Part shown: piece after piece, positions 31,130-42,028 of the stretch
Position numbering within the stretch: position 1 is the first letter of the stretch
How the letters are laid out: the number at the start of each line of letters is the position of its first letter
DNA from: Zasmidium citrigriseum
Taxonomy: Eukaryota > Ascomycota > Dothideomycetes > Mycosphaerellales > Mycosphaerellaceae
Assembly: GCA_002786025.1 (NCBI GenBank)
Contig: NHNW01000026.1
Location: forward strand, 434,001-498,000
DNA length: 64,000 nt
Direction of reading: 5' to 3'
The notes under the pieces: model-generated
Seen by the model: the letters and a program-made list of their open reading frames with translations, nothing else
What the model was told of the DNA's origin: nothing
Database searches by the model: none
Translations under genes and position numbers: made by a program

Positions 31130-32010
31130 CTCCCCCTACTCTTTAACTTGCCCTTCTTAGACTTCTTCTTATTACCTATGTCTTAAGATTTAGGTATCTA
31201 GCTATTAGGGGCTTACTTAGGATATTTAACCTAGTATTTCTTAGGGGTATATCCTTTCTTCTTATACTCTTTATACTCTAAACTAGATCCTATAGCCCCT
31301 ATAGGCCTAATCCTATTCTATATAGGTAGAGTTCTCTTAGTCCTTAAAGTTAAGATTAACTTCTCTAAAGTATAATCCTTAGGCCTATAAGCTTATCTCT
31401 ATATTCTTATCTACTCTAGATACCTTATACTACTTAAGAATAAGATATTAATATATATACTTAGTAGCTCTAAGGTTAGTCTTAGATATGTTAGATTAGC
31501 TTAATAGTATTGCTCTATTATAATCTTATACCTTTATAAGTTCTTTTAGAAAGCCTTATAGTATACTAGTACGTTAGTATCTATTAGCTTCGTTAAATAA
31601 AGGGTCCTAAGAGTACTATAGATATCTAGGGTAATAATTAGTATATATATAGCTCGAATAATATTAAATAGCTCTTTTACTATCTTTCTTACTTACCTAA
31701 AGTCTAGTCTAATCTTATTATCTAGCCTTATACTTATTAAACTAAAGGCTAGGATATCTTTCTTATACTATGCCTTAAACCTCTCTTAATAGGTCTCTAT
31801 TAGTTCTAAGGCATTACTAATTATCTGTCTTTTAGGCTTTAACTTAAATATAAATAGTAGTATATCGTTAAAGATAACTTTAATAATATTCTTCTTAAGT
31901 AGTATACCCTTAAGGATAGATCTCTATACTTAGAATAAACTACCTCTCTTAAGGATATACTTTGTACTACTCTTGTCTACTTAGGAGTCTATAATAGGTA
32001 TAGGGACAAT
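31130..32010 (-). pseudogene. Copia gag remnant with mutated zinc knuckle
   Basis: The frame reads gag-like helices (NALELIETY, LDNKIRLDFR, VRKIVKELFNIIRAI) and, at about 31218-31275, GYTPKKY-VKYPK, which corresponds to a CCHC knuckle (GHxxxxCW.KYP) with His and Cys codons turned to Tyr by transitions. A Lys/Gly/Ser-rich tail follows before the protease. Confidence 0.8.
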
Positions 32011-32080
32011 AGGGAGGAATAGATATAGATTAGGAGGATTTTAGAGGGATTAAATTAATAAATAAGTAAACTAATCTATA

Positions 32081-32098
32081 AGCGCTAGGCTTATAACC
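32081..32098 (-). other. Primer-binding site, half-tRNA(iMet) type
   Basis: The minus strand directly after the 5' LTR reads GGTTATAAGCCTAGCGCT. It matches, except for two RIP-type changes and one other base, the complement of the anticodon stem-loop of eukaryotic initiator tRNA-Met (around GGGCUCAUAACC), not a tRNA 3' end. Copia-group elements are known to use such an internal half-tRNA primer. Confidence 0.75.
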
Positions 32099-32224
32099 TA
32101 TTATGTAGCAGGATTATAGCCTTTATATAATAATTAAATAATTAATTAAAGATCAACTATCTAAGAGGTGCAAATTCTAATGGTGTGGCTCCCTTAGCAC
32201 TTACGTAACCCTGTAGGCACAACA
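32099..32224 (-). repeat. 5' LTR of copia element (right copy), 126 bp
   Basis: Starts TATTATGT (mutated TGTTGTGC) and ends with intact GCACAACA. Same length as the left LTR. Confidence 0.93.
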
Positions 32225-32229
32225 CAGGT
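32225..32229. repeat. Target-site duplication, right copy
   Basis: CAGGT, identical to 25860-25864. Confidence 0.9.
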
Positions 32230-33044
32230 GGGGCAAAATTGCTTGGCATTGACGAGACGTCTTCTCCTGAGCGTGTGGGATATTTCGTCCTTCTACGTCT
32301 CTCCGACCTTCCAAGTTTCCCCCACTTTGCTCGCTTCATCGTCCACAACATCCTCGGAGCGGCTTGATCTTGCTCACAACGCGTTGACGTCCAGCGTGGA
32401 AGCCTGTTCTCCCGGTGAGGATCCTTCTTCGAAGAGCTTCATTTGCTGAGAGAGGAAGGCGCTTCGCATCCTGCAGAAATCAGCACAAGTTCTAAGCATC
32501 AGGATTGAACGTCCGAATGTTCCGTACAGCATATGATGCTAGCTGCTATTAGTACACGCCTTGTTAACAATCAACGCTAGTTCATGATGACAGAGCATCC
32601 CTTGAGTGCCGCCTCACGCTAAGTCTTTATACTCCACTATAGCCAATATCGACTGGCAGGATGGAGGAGCAGGAAGAACGCCAACTGGGAAAAGCCGCAC
32701 GATTCCAGCCACGCTAACGTCGATGGCATGCGTCCGCCGAGAGTCTCTGCTGGATCCGAGACCCCCGATTCCATTGTTGGCGTTGCTTCTGAGCAACAAT
32801 GCACCGCCCTTTTGGAAATGCCGTTCCGCATGAGCTCTCTTAGACCATGCTATAGTCAGAAGCTGCCGATACTTGGACTCAACTTGCTTGCGAACAGCAA
32901 GATCCCGTGGCTCGAATCGGCCGATGATGCTTGATGCCAAAATGGTATAAGAAGAGTGCCAGATAGAGGTGTTGTCTTTTCATAACAGCACTCTCTGCCA
33001 CCAACAACTACAAGGCCCTGCAATCATTTCCGTCGACGGCAACT
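32230..33044. other. Right flank of the retroelement, effector-gene promoter
   Basis: About 815 bp of normal composition. Joining 25864 to 32230 does not create an obvious longer coding frame, so I cannot say the element broke a gene. A TATA-like ATAAG stretch lies near 32950. No gene supported. Confidence 0.45.
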
Positions 33045-33557
33045 ATGAAGGCGATATTCACTTCAGGGCTGGTCCTCCTAGTCTCGCAACTCGCACTAGT
33101 CTTGTCGACTCCAACTCCAACCCTACCTCCACCACCCACCCGCAGACTCCGTCGTGCGATTGGCGACACCACTTCGTTTCCCGTGTCGGACACTGAATCG
33201 TGGACCTTCACCATAACCATACAGAACGGGTCTGGCAACGATTATGACGACGATGACCTCGAAAGTCTCGTGTCTTCATTCAATACTGCAGTTGCGAATG
33301 CAGCCAACACCGATGACAGCGCGACTGCTTCTTACAGGGATGCACTTGGTAACGGATACGACCTCGATCTGAGCCTTGGCGATGACGAAACCATTGGATC
33401 AACAAGGACTGCTAACTGGGGAGTCGCTGCGAACGTCTTTACGTCTTGGATGACGTATCAGGAGTACCCGAAAAAGTTCACGGCGAAGTGTACGAACAAC
33501 TCGGACAATGGTGCGGAGATTGGATTCTACGAGTTCACCTATTATCCTATCGGCTAG
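33045..33557 (+). CDS. Small secreted protein, effector-like, 170 aa
   Basis: Single exon. A clear signal peptide (MKAIFTSGLVLLVSQLALVLS, cleavage near residue 21) is followed by a Pro/Thr spacer and a dibasic RRLRR just before AIGD at about residue 39, a likely Kex2 site that would release a mature protein of about 130 aa. The mature part is acidic (NDYDDDDLESL), Asn/Asp/Thr-rich, with several aromatic residues near the end (FYEFTYYP) and only one Cys, so it has no disulphide scaffold. I recognise no domain. It stands alone 820 bp from a dead retroelement. It could be an effector, a wall protein or a hydrophilic hydrolase fragment; size and features argue for the first two. Confidence 0.7.
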   Translation: MKAIFTSGLVLLVSQLALVLSTPTPTLPPPPTRRLRRAIGDTTSFPVSDTESWTFTITIQNGSGNDYDDDDLESLVSSFNTAVANAANTDDSATASYRDALGNGYDLDLSLGDDETIGSTRTANWGVAANVFTSWMTYQEYPKKFTAKCTNNSDNGAEIGFYEFTYYPIG

Positions 33558-33809
33558 CACCGGTGCTTCTGCGTTGAGAGGGCGATGATGGAAAACGAAA
33601 TTGCATACTGAGTGTTGTTACGTTCGTTGTGAGTACTATGGGAACTCATCAGATGTCGCTCCTTGTGCTAGTCGCCTGGCGAGATGAGATGTCCGCTTTG
33701 GACAAGTATAAGACACACTACCTTGCTTGTCAATCTGCTCTCCTGTCTCTCAAGCCCCTGAATTTTCATCCTTTCTGATCGTATTAGGTCTCTTGCGCAT
33801 GTATGGCTC

Positions 33810-35051
33810 TCACTGATCCTTCTGGTCACCTTGGATAATCCAATGCTCCCTCACTTGCGGCGCCGCCGTTGGTGGAGGAATGGCTCGCTCCAGAGCTTCC
33901 TTCTCCTTGGGATAGAGGCTCGCCACTCTGCATTCATGCCAGCCCAACGGACGCAATACCTGCTCGCCGCTTGTTGGCTTGTCGAAGTCGTGCAACAGAC
34001 TGAAGTATCCCAGCAAGTCGTCGGATCGGATACAGTGCCTGATCTTCTTATACAATCTGTAATAGACTGTGAAGCCAGAGTCCGTTCCATCGTTCATCGG
34101 AACATCTTGCTTGATGATGATGCGGGGCTTGAGACGCCGTAGAAATGGCGGCACAGGCACGATGAAGTTGATGATCTCTCGACACCGCAGAATACATGTG
34201 ATCTCCGGCTGTTTGACCTCGGTACCTCTTGCCTCGATCGAAGTGATCATTGATTCCAAATTCAGTAGGCTCTTGACGCCGTTCATCTCGATGCAGATGT
34301 GTAGCTTGCCTTGATACTTTGACAAAATTGCGCCCCAGTCTAGGTCTTGACTTGCATGAGCGACGAGTAAGACCGGCATGTCCTTCTGGCCCTTTTCGAG
34401 ATAGTTAAGATACTCTTCGCGAACCTGGCTACTCGTATGGCCCAGAGCCGAGGTGCTTATGAAAGACTTCGGATTCTCCAGTTCACCTTTACAGAATTGA
34501 TAGACTGCAAAGGCATCCTGCCGAGACTCGGAGTAGATCATGTCGCGAAGTTCCCTCGGCAGTGCCAAGATGTCGAAGTAGTCGTCAGTCGCTGAGGCGG
34601 GAGACGAGTCAGCGACCTGTAGACTCGTAGGATGTGGGACGTAGTGCTTCCTCTCCTCGATGTGGTCCCTAGAGATCGACCTGGCGGCCAGGTTGAAGTC
34701 GCGGCGAACCATCTTGCAAATCTTCTTTCCATCTCTTTCCAAGGACTCGAAGTCAAAATCTGCCAGAAACAATGGAATGAAATCGTCCACGCTGCCCTCG
34801 TAAAGATAGCGCTTCCAAGGGTGCATAGGCGAGTCAGGAGAATGACCGTAGAAATAGCGCAGCTGAACTCCGGCGATGGTGATGGTTGCCGTAAAGACAT
34901 AGATGCGCTGAAGTTTGGTGCTGGTCTTGAACTCTTGAATGGAGCCGGTGAAAATCAGTTGAGGGTTAACGGCGCTCGTTCGGCGGCAAAGGTCCTTGCA
35001 GACCTCGGCCAATTCCTCTTCGCTAGGACGTGCTGCGTTTAGGTTCTCCAT
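33810..35051 (-). CDS. Protein of unknown function with F-box-like LPxELR motif, about 413 aa
   Basis: Single exon. The frame begins at an ATG at 35138, but the Met at 35051 (MENLNAARPSEEEL) looks more natural; either may be used. The only recognisable feature is FDILALPRELRDMIY near the middle, the short F-box-like element seen in very many Dothideomycete proteins of unknown role. The rest is mixed alpha/beta, with a Lys-rich end. No signal peptide or membrane segment. F-box proteins recruit substrates to SCF ubiquitin ligases, but the short fungal version is not shown to do so in general, so I assign no function. Confidence 0.65.
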   Translation of the reverse strand: MENLNAARPSEEELAEVCKDLCRRTSAVNPQLIFTGSIQEFKTSTKLQRIYVFTATITIAGVQLRYFYGHSPDSPMHPWKRYLYEGSVDDFIPLFLADFDFESLERDGKKICKMVRRDFNLAARSISRDHIEERKHYVPHPTSLQVADSSPASATDDYFDILALPRELRDMIYSESRQDAFAVYQFCKGELENPKSFISTSALGHTSSQVREEYLNYLEKGQKDMPVLLVAHASQDLDWGAILSKYQGKLHICIEMNGVKSLLNLESMITSIEARGTEVKQPEITCILRCREIINFIVPVPPFLRRLKPRIIIKQDVPMNDGTDSGFTVYYRLYKKIRHCIRSDDLLGYFSLLHDFDKPTSGEQVLRPLGWHECRVASLYPKEKEALERAIPPPTAAPQVREHWIIQGDQKDQ

Positions 35052-35561
35052 GTCGAGTGGAGCAGTCGGTCGAGACGCCGTGAGAAGATGTTTGTTGTTG
35101 TGAGAGCAAGAATGAAATCTTAAGAAAGTGCGACACATGATGGTGGTTCATTACGGACCGGGCCGTCGAGCCGGCAAGTGAATAACACAAATGCCGCTAC
35201 CGACTCAGCGAGTGAATATCGTCACACAAGTGAACGCCTCGTGTATGTACGAGTTGAGCTTACAAGAGTACAGACGAGTCACATCCGCACCTTCTCTAAG
35301 TAGTTTAGAACCGTGTTCAGTCTACGGGGCAGTGCGAAAGAGCACGGGCACATCGACACGGTCTCGACCCTCGTTTCGGTCATATACACTCTATTCAGAT
35401 CGGTCTTGGATGGCTTCAATGAAATTACAGTCATGTGATTGAAAAATTTCTGTAGTTATGGAAATATTGACCCATTCTTTTACTTGACTGCGCATTTACG
35501 TGATACCATGCTCCCCATGAGCTCTACCGGACGTTCTCGTTCCAATGGGTGGCGTATGGCT
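35052..35561. other. Intergenic region, nothing recognised
   Basis: About 510 bp between the F-box-like gene start and the fasciclin gene stop; expected to hold a promoter and a terminator. Short frames only. Confidence 0.45.
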
Positions 35562-36987
35562 TTACAAGGCTACAACCATAGCCGCTCCAGCCAAGATCAC
35601 CCCCAAAGCTCCACCAGTAGCAGCAGGAGCTGCGGCACCGCTGTATGACTCCAAGCTCGTAGCCGCAGCAGGAAGAGGAATAGCGCTCGTCGGGGTTGGA
35701 ATTCCGCTCGTGAGGGCAATGGAGGCAGCCTGAGTAGCAGGGTAAAATTGCGCAACACCCTCCGTAGCATTTCCTGCAGCTTCAGCATTCACCTCTGGAT
35801 TGAGGACCCTGCAAATAGATTAGCCCTGGTTTCAAGTGATGTACATGCTTTCTAGACTTACTCGTCGATGCCATGAATAACACCCATGTTTGTCACAAGA
35901 TTTGGTGCTACAATCCTCGCGCCGTTGACGAAGACTCTTTCCTCGCCATCAACCTCGTGGATGTAGATGGTGAGATTGCCACCGGCGATCGTTGAGATCT
36001 TCATTCCATCCTTGAGTTCGTCGGCAAAGACAGCGACCGACGGGTGGGCATGGTAAGTAAGAATGTTAGTGAGCTGGTCCGCGCTCAGACCGTCCAAGGC
36101 GGAGGCAATGTCTAGAAAAGCTTGGTTGACCGGGGCGAAAAGAGTATACTGCTCTCCTGGGCCGGCCAAGCTCGCCTGAGACTTGATGTTGGACATCTGC
36201 AGAGCACCGGCAAGCGCTTGGAAGTTTCCGGCGATCAGCGTCTCGTTCAAGTCGCCAGGGGTCGTCAAGACTCTGTCGATGACATGAACGTATCCTTGGT
36301 TGAACTTGAGATCCTGAAAAGCCGTCAGAATTGCATCTTTTACGGTCGCGGAGTGAAATAACTCACAGCCTTCTCAACAGTCGAGTTAAGCATGAAACCA
36401 CCGATGAAGAAGGCCCCATCATCATTCTTCACAGCGCCCACATATTGGCCGGAACTTCCTGCCGCTCCGGCATCTTCGTTCGGAACAAAGTCCAACGATG
36501 GATTCCACGTTGACTCCAAGATCCCACCCTGTGGAAATTCGTCGGAGGTCAGTGGACCGTTGACAACATGGTAGCTCAAGACGTTGCGAGCGAAAGTGTC
36601 ATTCATCTGGAACATTTTGCCAGCGTCGGTGCCGAGGTATGCCTTCAGCGCATCGTTGCTTGGAGCCAGGAACGTGAAGCTGATAAAGTTGTTCACGATG
36701 TTGTCCATCAGGTCGGAGAATCTGTCCATACCAAGCAGCTCGGTGAGCATACTGAGCTCAGGTTGATCGGACAGAATCGATGTGATCTTTGGGCTGCCTG
36801 AGTTTTCCGTGTAGCCTGCCGGATGTGATGATCCAGTTGCAGATGCCATTCCTGATGCGCCGGTGAAGACGGTGCTTCTCACAACAGTGCTCATGGCGCT
36901 GGCGGCAGTGGCTGTCGTTACGGCCGAGTCATCTTGAGCAGAGACTCCCAAGAGGAAGAGAAGAGCTGTCAGAGAAACAGAATGCAT
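35562..36987 (-). CDS. GPI-anchored fasciclin-like protein with two FAS1 domains, 439 aa
   Basis: Exons 36987-36367, 36313-35862 and 35808-35562, with 53-bp introns (GTGAGT and GTAAGT donors). A signal peptide (MHSVSLTALLFLLGVSAQ) precedes a Ser/Thr/Ala-rich stretch. FAS1 domain 1 spans about residues 70-205 (SFTFLAPSNDALKAYLG, NVLSYHVVNG) and domain 2 about 207-345 (YTLFAPVNQAFLDIA, NILTYHAHPSV, TNMGVIHGIDEVL). The C-terminus is Ala/Thr/Ser-rich and ends in a hydrophobic GALGVILAGAAMVVAL, a GPI attachment signal. The protein should sit on the plasma membrane or wall and mediate adhesion. Fungal FAS1 proteins have been linked to adhesion and development; the partner is unknown. Confidence 0.9.
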
Positions 36988-37570
36988 GTTGTCAATGTAG
37001 AAGATGTACAGCCGACGGATGCGAGTGGTTTCCCGGTCGTTGTCCCTGCCTTATATGTGCTTCAACTTCCATGGCAAGACACATTGAATAGACGCTGCAC
37101 TGCCTGAAAGCAAGGCAATTTTTCGCCGTCATCTTCGATTGGAATGTCCAATGCTGTGGCATTCAGAATGTGGCATGCCGCTCTGAATCAGACTCATTGG
37201 CTTTGGTTGTCTGTCCGCGGCGACTTGGTCTGCAAAACATCAGTAGTGTGTGTATGAAATGGCAATCCGGACAACGCTGAACCGACAAGTAATAACTGAC
37301 CGGCTTGGCAGATGCTTTGATGTGCTCAATCCGGCTTGGAAGCGAAATGGTCGAATCCTTTGCCGAGTGGCATGCTCCGCGGAAACTGAGTCGATGACTT
37401 CAGTTGCATCCCGTGATGCTTGGCAACCTGGACATGCTTTTGCCATGAAGGATAATCTGCTGGTGATTGGTGTTCTATGGGCGTGCTGTTTTCCCAAATA
37501 GTTGAAATTTTGGCTGGGTCGATCTGCATGGCGCTGACATGAAAATAGAAGCGAATGGGGATTTGCAAGC
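36988..37570. other. Intergenic region, nothing recognised
   Basis: About 580 bp containing the fasciclin promoter and the tyrosinase 3' side. No structured repeat or further gene seen. Confidence 0.45.
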
Positions 37571-38670
37571 TCAATACCTGTAGCAGAGGTGCCGACTCTC
37601 AGTACTCATGACCCGCGAGACGGGTACATCCTCACTGAAGCCTCCAAACATCAGCAGATCTGCAAGCTTAGCATCTGGCTCCGTGGAGTTGAACATGTGG
37701 TAGCCACCGTAATCATGCAACCTCATCTGCGGTTGTTCTTTCTGCCAACGCCACCACACGCGATCGAGCTGGACGTGGTGAACGAAGAAGATCGGATCTG
37801 AAGAATTGTCAACACAGCTGCAGCCTGGTAGCAAGGACAACTTCATACTCACCGTTCGCCGCCGTGATCTGTGGAAAGTCTCCGCCCACAGAGTCATGCA
37901 GCTTTCCATGCAGATACCACTCGACCTGACTGGCAAAGACTTCGAAAGGCTCTAGCCGGGTGAGATGGCCAATGGTTTCCGGACTGAAAGGCTCGCTAGG
38001 TAGGCGGCCAGCCGTACCGTTGAAGTTGAAACCCCGGGACAGGCAGTGTGGCTCATAGGTGTCGGCGTACATGATCGGCCGTAGATGGGCGAAAGGGCCA
38101 TCCGTAACGCAGCTTCCTTCTCCTACTGTCTTCGGCAAAGTCTTGTCGCCATCGCCGCCAAAGCCGGTCGCACCGTCCCAAATCGACGAGCTGGCAACAT
38201 CCATCCAGTCGAGAGTCCAGTCCCAGTACCTGCACAGTATTTCGTTAGCGCGTCAAGAAGTCTAGAGCGAAGGGGAACGTACGGAATCTGCCCCTGAAAG
38301 CCACAAGATTCTCTCAGTTCGGTCTCCCAAAGATGCAGTGCCCAACGGTGCCAAGGCAGAAACGATGCCGAGCGATGAGCTGTGCAAGATCTCAGCACGA
38401 GTATGTTACCGATCAAGGTCTACTCTTACACCAGGATCCAATGGATGCATGCAGATGGGTGAAATCATCGTAGCGTGTGCCGTTGCCGGTCCATGTAGAA
38501 GACACTTGAGCCAAGCACACAACCGCCCGTACGAATTCTTTCCGTTCGGCTGCTGTCAAGGCACGCCATTCTCGTCGCGTGGGAGGGTGAATGCAAGTAA
38601 TGCTGTTGGCGCGCATCATCGCCATCAAGAGTGCCGACAGGGCGAGTAGAAGGCCCACGATAACACTCAA
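37571..38670 (-). CDS. Secreted tyrosinase-domain protein, 313 aa, four exons
   Basis: Exons 38670-38430, 38379-38283, 38229-37853 and 37797-37571; introns 50-55 bp with GTAAGA, GTACGT and GTGAGT donors. An N-terminal signal peptide (MSVIVGLLLALSALLMAM) precedes the type-3 copper domain. CuA histidines are visible at THLHAS (74), SHRSASF (82) and LPWHRW (91); CuB lies in the HGKLHDSVGG and DPIFFVHHVQLDRVWW segments. It is much shorter than classical tyrosinase and resembles the compact secreted fungal tyrosinase family, some members of which oxidise phenols or peptides in pigment or cyclopeptide pathways. No such pathway genes lie beside it here, so the substrate is open. Confidence 0.9.
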
Positions 38671-39918
38671 GGTGCGTGTCCCGAGCTTCCAGTCTCGCTC
38701 AGGAGGCTCGTCGCTTGTTCAACTCAGTCTGATATCAATTTCTCGTTCACAGGACGACGTACCGGTGCTGTGCTTCTTGCTTTTCGTTTGCATTTTCAGT
38801 CAAGCACACGTAGCGATGTCCTCCCCACCATCCCAGTATTGGTCTCTGCAAGCTCATTTTCGTAATATGTTGTAAGTTTCATCCAGTTTCATTCTCTTTG
38901 GTCCTCGCGCTCTTCAAGCTGGTATCAACGACGATTATCTTCCACAGCAATCGATTCTGCGGTTCCAGCAGCCCCTTTTCCTGCTCTCCATCATTCCATG
39001 TGTATATGCGCGCTCTTGAGCTCGCCACTAAATCCTCTCTATCCTAATCAGCTCCTACTATCGGTCACCGCGCTCGTGTCCTGTCGCCGGCCGAAGTAAT
39101 GGCAACCTGTCGTGTGAGAGGCAGGGTACTCTTGTATCAAAAGTAAGATACTCGTATCGCGGGTCAAGCCACCGCCTGGGTCAAATCAGCCTTTCAGACG
39201 ACGATGTTAGGGAGTGATAGAAGGCTCACAAATCGAACCTGGGACCCTCTCATTTCCGTAGCGTCGAATGCCTCGAGCACATGATATCGAAATGCACTCC
39301 CCAGCCTGTCGAGCGTCTGGTGGTGACATCCAGGATTGGTACACCAGTCGTACGAGCACTGTCGCCCTGCGTGACTGGTAAGGGTATCTTCACTCTGGGG
39401 AGATTGTCGTCACATGCTCCGGCAAATCTTTCGGCACCCGTGGTCGATGAAGTAAGTTATCCCCAGTAACACCTTCCAAGTCGAGAATGCTTCGCGCCAA
39501 ACTTCCAGAGGAGAGATCCATGTTCTGTGTGCAACACTCACCGCAGAGATCGCGAACCGCTCAGTAGATCTGGTTGTGAGTTTGAGATCCGTACGTTGTT
39601 CATTTGGAACGAGACGGCCGATGTCTGATTCTGCTGTTTGCTTGCTCCGCTCCATAACCCTAAGGTCTCGTTAGCCCCTAGTCAACCAGACAGCATAGTT
39701 CACCGCAATGAGGCCCTCGTATGCCGTATGAACTCCTTGCTCGTGTCAGGGTTCGGGTTTAGCTAAGACCGGACGAATCAGCCTCAATCGATAGCGTTCT
39801 GCCCTCTCCGTTCAACTTTCCTGCCAAATGTCAGATCAAATCAGTTGTCGACATGATAACAATGAGCCTTCACGATAATAATAGTAAGGGTGATAAAGGG
39901 TATCAAATATCCAAACCC
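38671..39918. other. Long intergenic region, no gene supported
   Basis: About 1.25 kb between the tyrosinase start and the Hsp70-like stop. Near 39215-39245 the minus strand carries GGTTCGATTTG, a tRNA B-box-like string, but no tRNA folds around it. A stretch from 39290 to 39480 reads sensibly for a few codons on the plus strand, then hits stops. Nothing else recognised. Confidence 0.45.
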
Positions 39919-42028
39919 CTACGCCTCCTCAATCTCCATAGCCTCCAACCCCTGCGAAACCCCATCAACGTGCACCTCCCACTCCATCGAAGTCCCCGTA
40001 GTAACCATCTGGACCTGGTACAGCATCCGTCTCATTATCGTCCCATCGGACTGACTCGTATGCGTGGGTAACTTGTCAAAGTCGATCTTCAGCGGAATCT
40101 TGATGTTGACGAAAACGTCAACCTCGTCGGTTCTGCGCTGCGGCGGTCGATCTTCTCGGTTACGGAGGATTTGGATGTCGAGGCCGTCGTGGGGCGTGCG
40201 CCAGAGCTCGTAGTAGAAGAAGATGACGGGTTGTTTGTGGTGGACGTCGTCGCCCTGGAGCGTGAGTTAGAAGGGATGCATTCCCAAAGATTGCGCGATG
40301 GGGAACTCACAACTCGAAGGAACCAACGCATCTGATTTCGTGCCTTCCACTCCCCTTCTTCTCTTGACCAGACCCGATCGATACGAGTATGCTTGGAGGC
40401 GTCGAACCTTTGAGTCGAAGATATACCGTAGCTGACTCTCGAGACTCTCGATTGGACGATGGACTTCTGGAGAAAGTTCGAATTGGGCTGATCTGACAGC
40501 CCTCTAATGACAGCCCCGCGGCTGATTGCACTCCATCCCCTGGGACCAGCTGGCTGGAGGACTGTGATGCCTTTTGGCCCGAACTCGTCTTTCAGTCTTG
40601 AGTAGAGGTACTTGCAGGAACCAAAGCCACCGACGAGGAGTATGGACTATCGTGATCAGCACTGTGAGCGAGGATCAGATTGAAGGTTGAGAATGGGCTC
40701 ACTTTGGCTTTCTTTTGTCGCTTTTCCACTGCAGCTAGCTGATGCCGTATTAGATGGCTTGTGGGCTGGATCACCCTCTGAAACCATTGTTTGATGTGGC
40801 CACTGTATCGACATAGTCAGCAAACACCACTCTCGTCACAGGCCCCTTCAACTCACGACTTAATAATCAACTTCCCATTCTTGATCGGAAGATCAACTTT
40901 CTTCGAATCTCTTCGACCGAGACCAAGAAGCACATCCGTCTTTGAGAAAGCCTCAGCCGGGAGTGTAACAGTCATCTCTTCGTCCTTGCCGTCAAAGTTC
41001 CTCTTGATCCCGTTCTCCCACTGGCTGTCAAGGACCTGTTTTCGTGCCGAAGGGCTTATGCTCGTCCAGCGTTTGCCCAGAGACCGTTTAGCTTGGGCTT
41101 CGAATTGCTCGTCGATGAAGATGGCCCCGCACATGCCGCCTTCACCCTTGACGAATTCTCGGACGGCCATCGGCTTTACGCTGAGGATCTCGTAGCTGAC
41201 GACGTCCTGATACGCTGTCAGTGCTTGCTTGAGTGGCATACCATATCGAGATATTCGGTGAGACGTACCACTGTGCCACCACCCGCATCGCAGACCACGA
41301 AGACATCTCCTTCCTGGACCAAGTCAGTGCTGACGACGAATGAGCTGTCCCTTGTGAACTCTACCTTCACATCATGCTGTCCCTTATACTCATGAAACAC
41401 TGCCAACGCCGCAGCCTCAGGCTCGGAGACCAGCTCGAGATGCGTTGCCTTGGCATCTTCCCTCGAGTCGCAAATCCCAGCCTTGACGGCAGCTTGTCTC
41501 ATAAGCTTGCGTGCCTTTTCATCCCAGATTGCGGGAACTGTTAGAAAGACCTTGAATTGTGTATACTGCACCACCAACTCATCGAATCTCTTCTCAAGCT
41601 CGCTCAGTGTGTGCCTCCACAGCTGCCTCAAGTATTTGGCCACGACTTCGATAGGCTGTCTCTTGCTGTCTATCAAGCGAGTCCGCGCAGTCTCTATGTG
41701 TGGAGAGTTGCGCACGTCTTCACTAAGGTTCTTCTCATCGACCAGCAGGAGCTTGAACCAGGCGAGAGGGTCGATGTCAGCCGGGACATTGTTACCCCAG
41801 TAAACGTTGTGGCTACGGTCGATGAAGGCGATCTTGCTGGGAACTTTCTCTTGGCCAGCCGCGGCATCCCACGTCGTGATGACCTCGATTGCGTCCGGGT
41901 TTGCGGATGAGGCGAAGGAGACCCCGGAGTACCTAGTAAGTCAGCTTGTGATTCTGACTATTCCAGGCCGGAGCATTGACTCACGTTGTGCCGAAGTCGA
42001 TGCCAATGGCAAAGAATCGATCTTCCAT
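39919..42028 (-). CDS. Hsp70-like ATPase-domain protein, 609 aa, six exons
   Basis: Exons 42028-41985, 41932-41269, 41206-40857, 40802-40703, 40646-40311 and 40254-39919; introns 52-62 bp, mostly with GTGAGT-type donors. The actin/Hsp70 nucleotide-binding fold shows in order: FAIGIDFGTTYSGVSFA (phosphate 1), WDEKARKLMRQAAVKAGI, SEPEAAALAVFHEYKG, VFVVCDAGGGTV (phosphate 2) and SILLVGGFGSCKYLYSRL (adenosine site). The canonical DnaK substrate-binding domain is missing; instead a diverse beta-rich tail follows. It belongs to the divergent Hsp70-related fungal proteins (Hsp12A-like), expanded in plant-associated ascomycetes and of unknown role. It is transcribed away from a GTPase gene 680 bp distant. 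Confidence 0.88.

Larger units (their letters stand above)
25865..32224 (-). mobile_element. Full-length Ty1/copia LTR retrotransposon, heavily mutated
   Basis: 6360 bp bounded by two 126-bp LTRs, each with TGTTGTGC...GCACAACA-type inverted ends, and flanked by CAGGT duplications. Orientation is minus: the primer-binding site abuts the right LTR and the purine tract abuts the left LTR. On the minus strand, gag, protease, integrase, reverse transcriptase and RNase H remnants occur in the copia order (integrase before RT), all broken by numerous TAG/TAA stops. The interior is extremely AT-rich with CpA and TpG almost absent, and every LTR-LTR difference is a transition. That is the signature of repeat-induced point mutation. 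No intact protein remains, so it cannot be autonomous. Confidence 0.95.

Noticed and set aside
25991..32098. CRISPR-like or satellite array in the AT-rich block
   Set aside because: No regularly spaced repeat; the apparent repetitiveness (TATA, CTA, TAG) comes from the reduced base composition after RIP.
39215..39250. tRNA-like B-box (GGTTCGATTTG on the minus strand)
   Set aside because: The flanks cannot form the T, anticodon and acceptor stems; probably chance or a very old tRNA-derived fragment.
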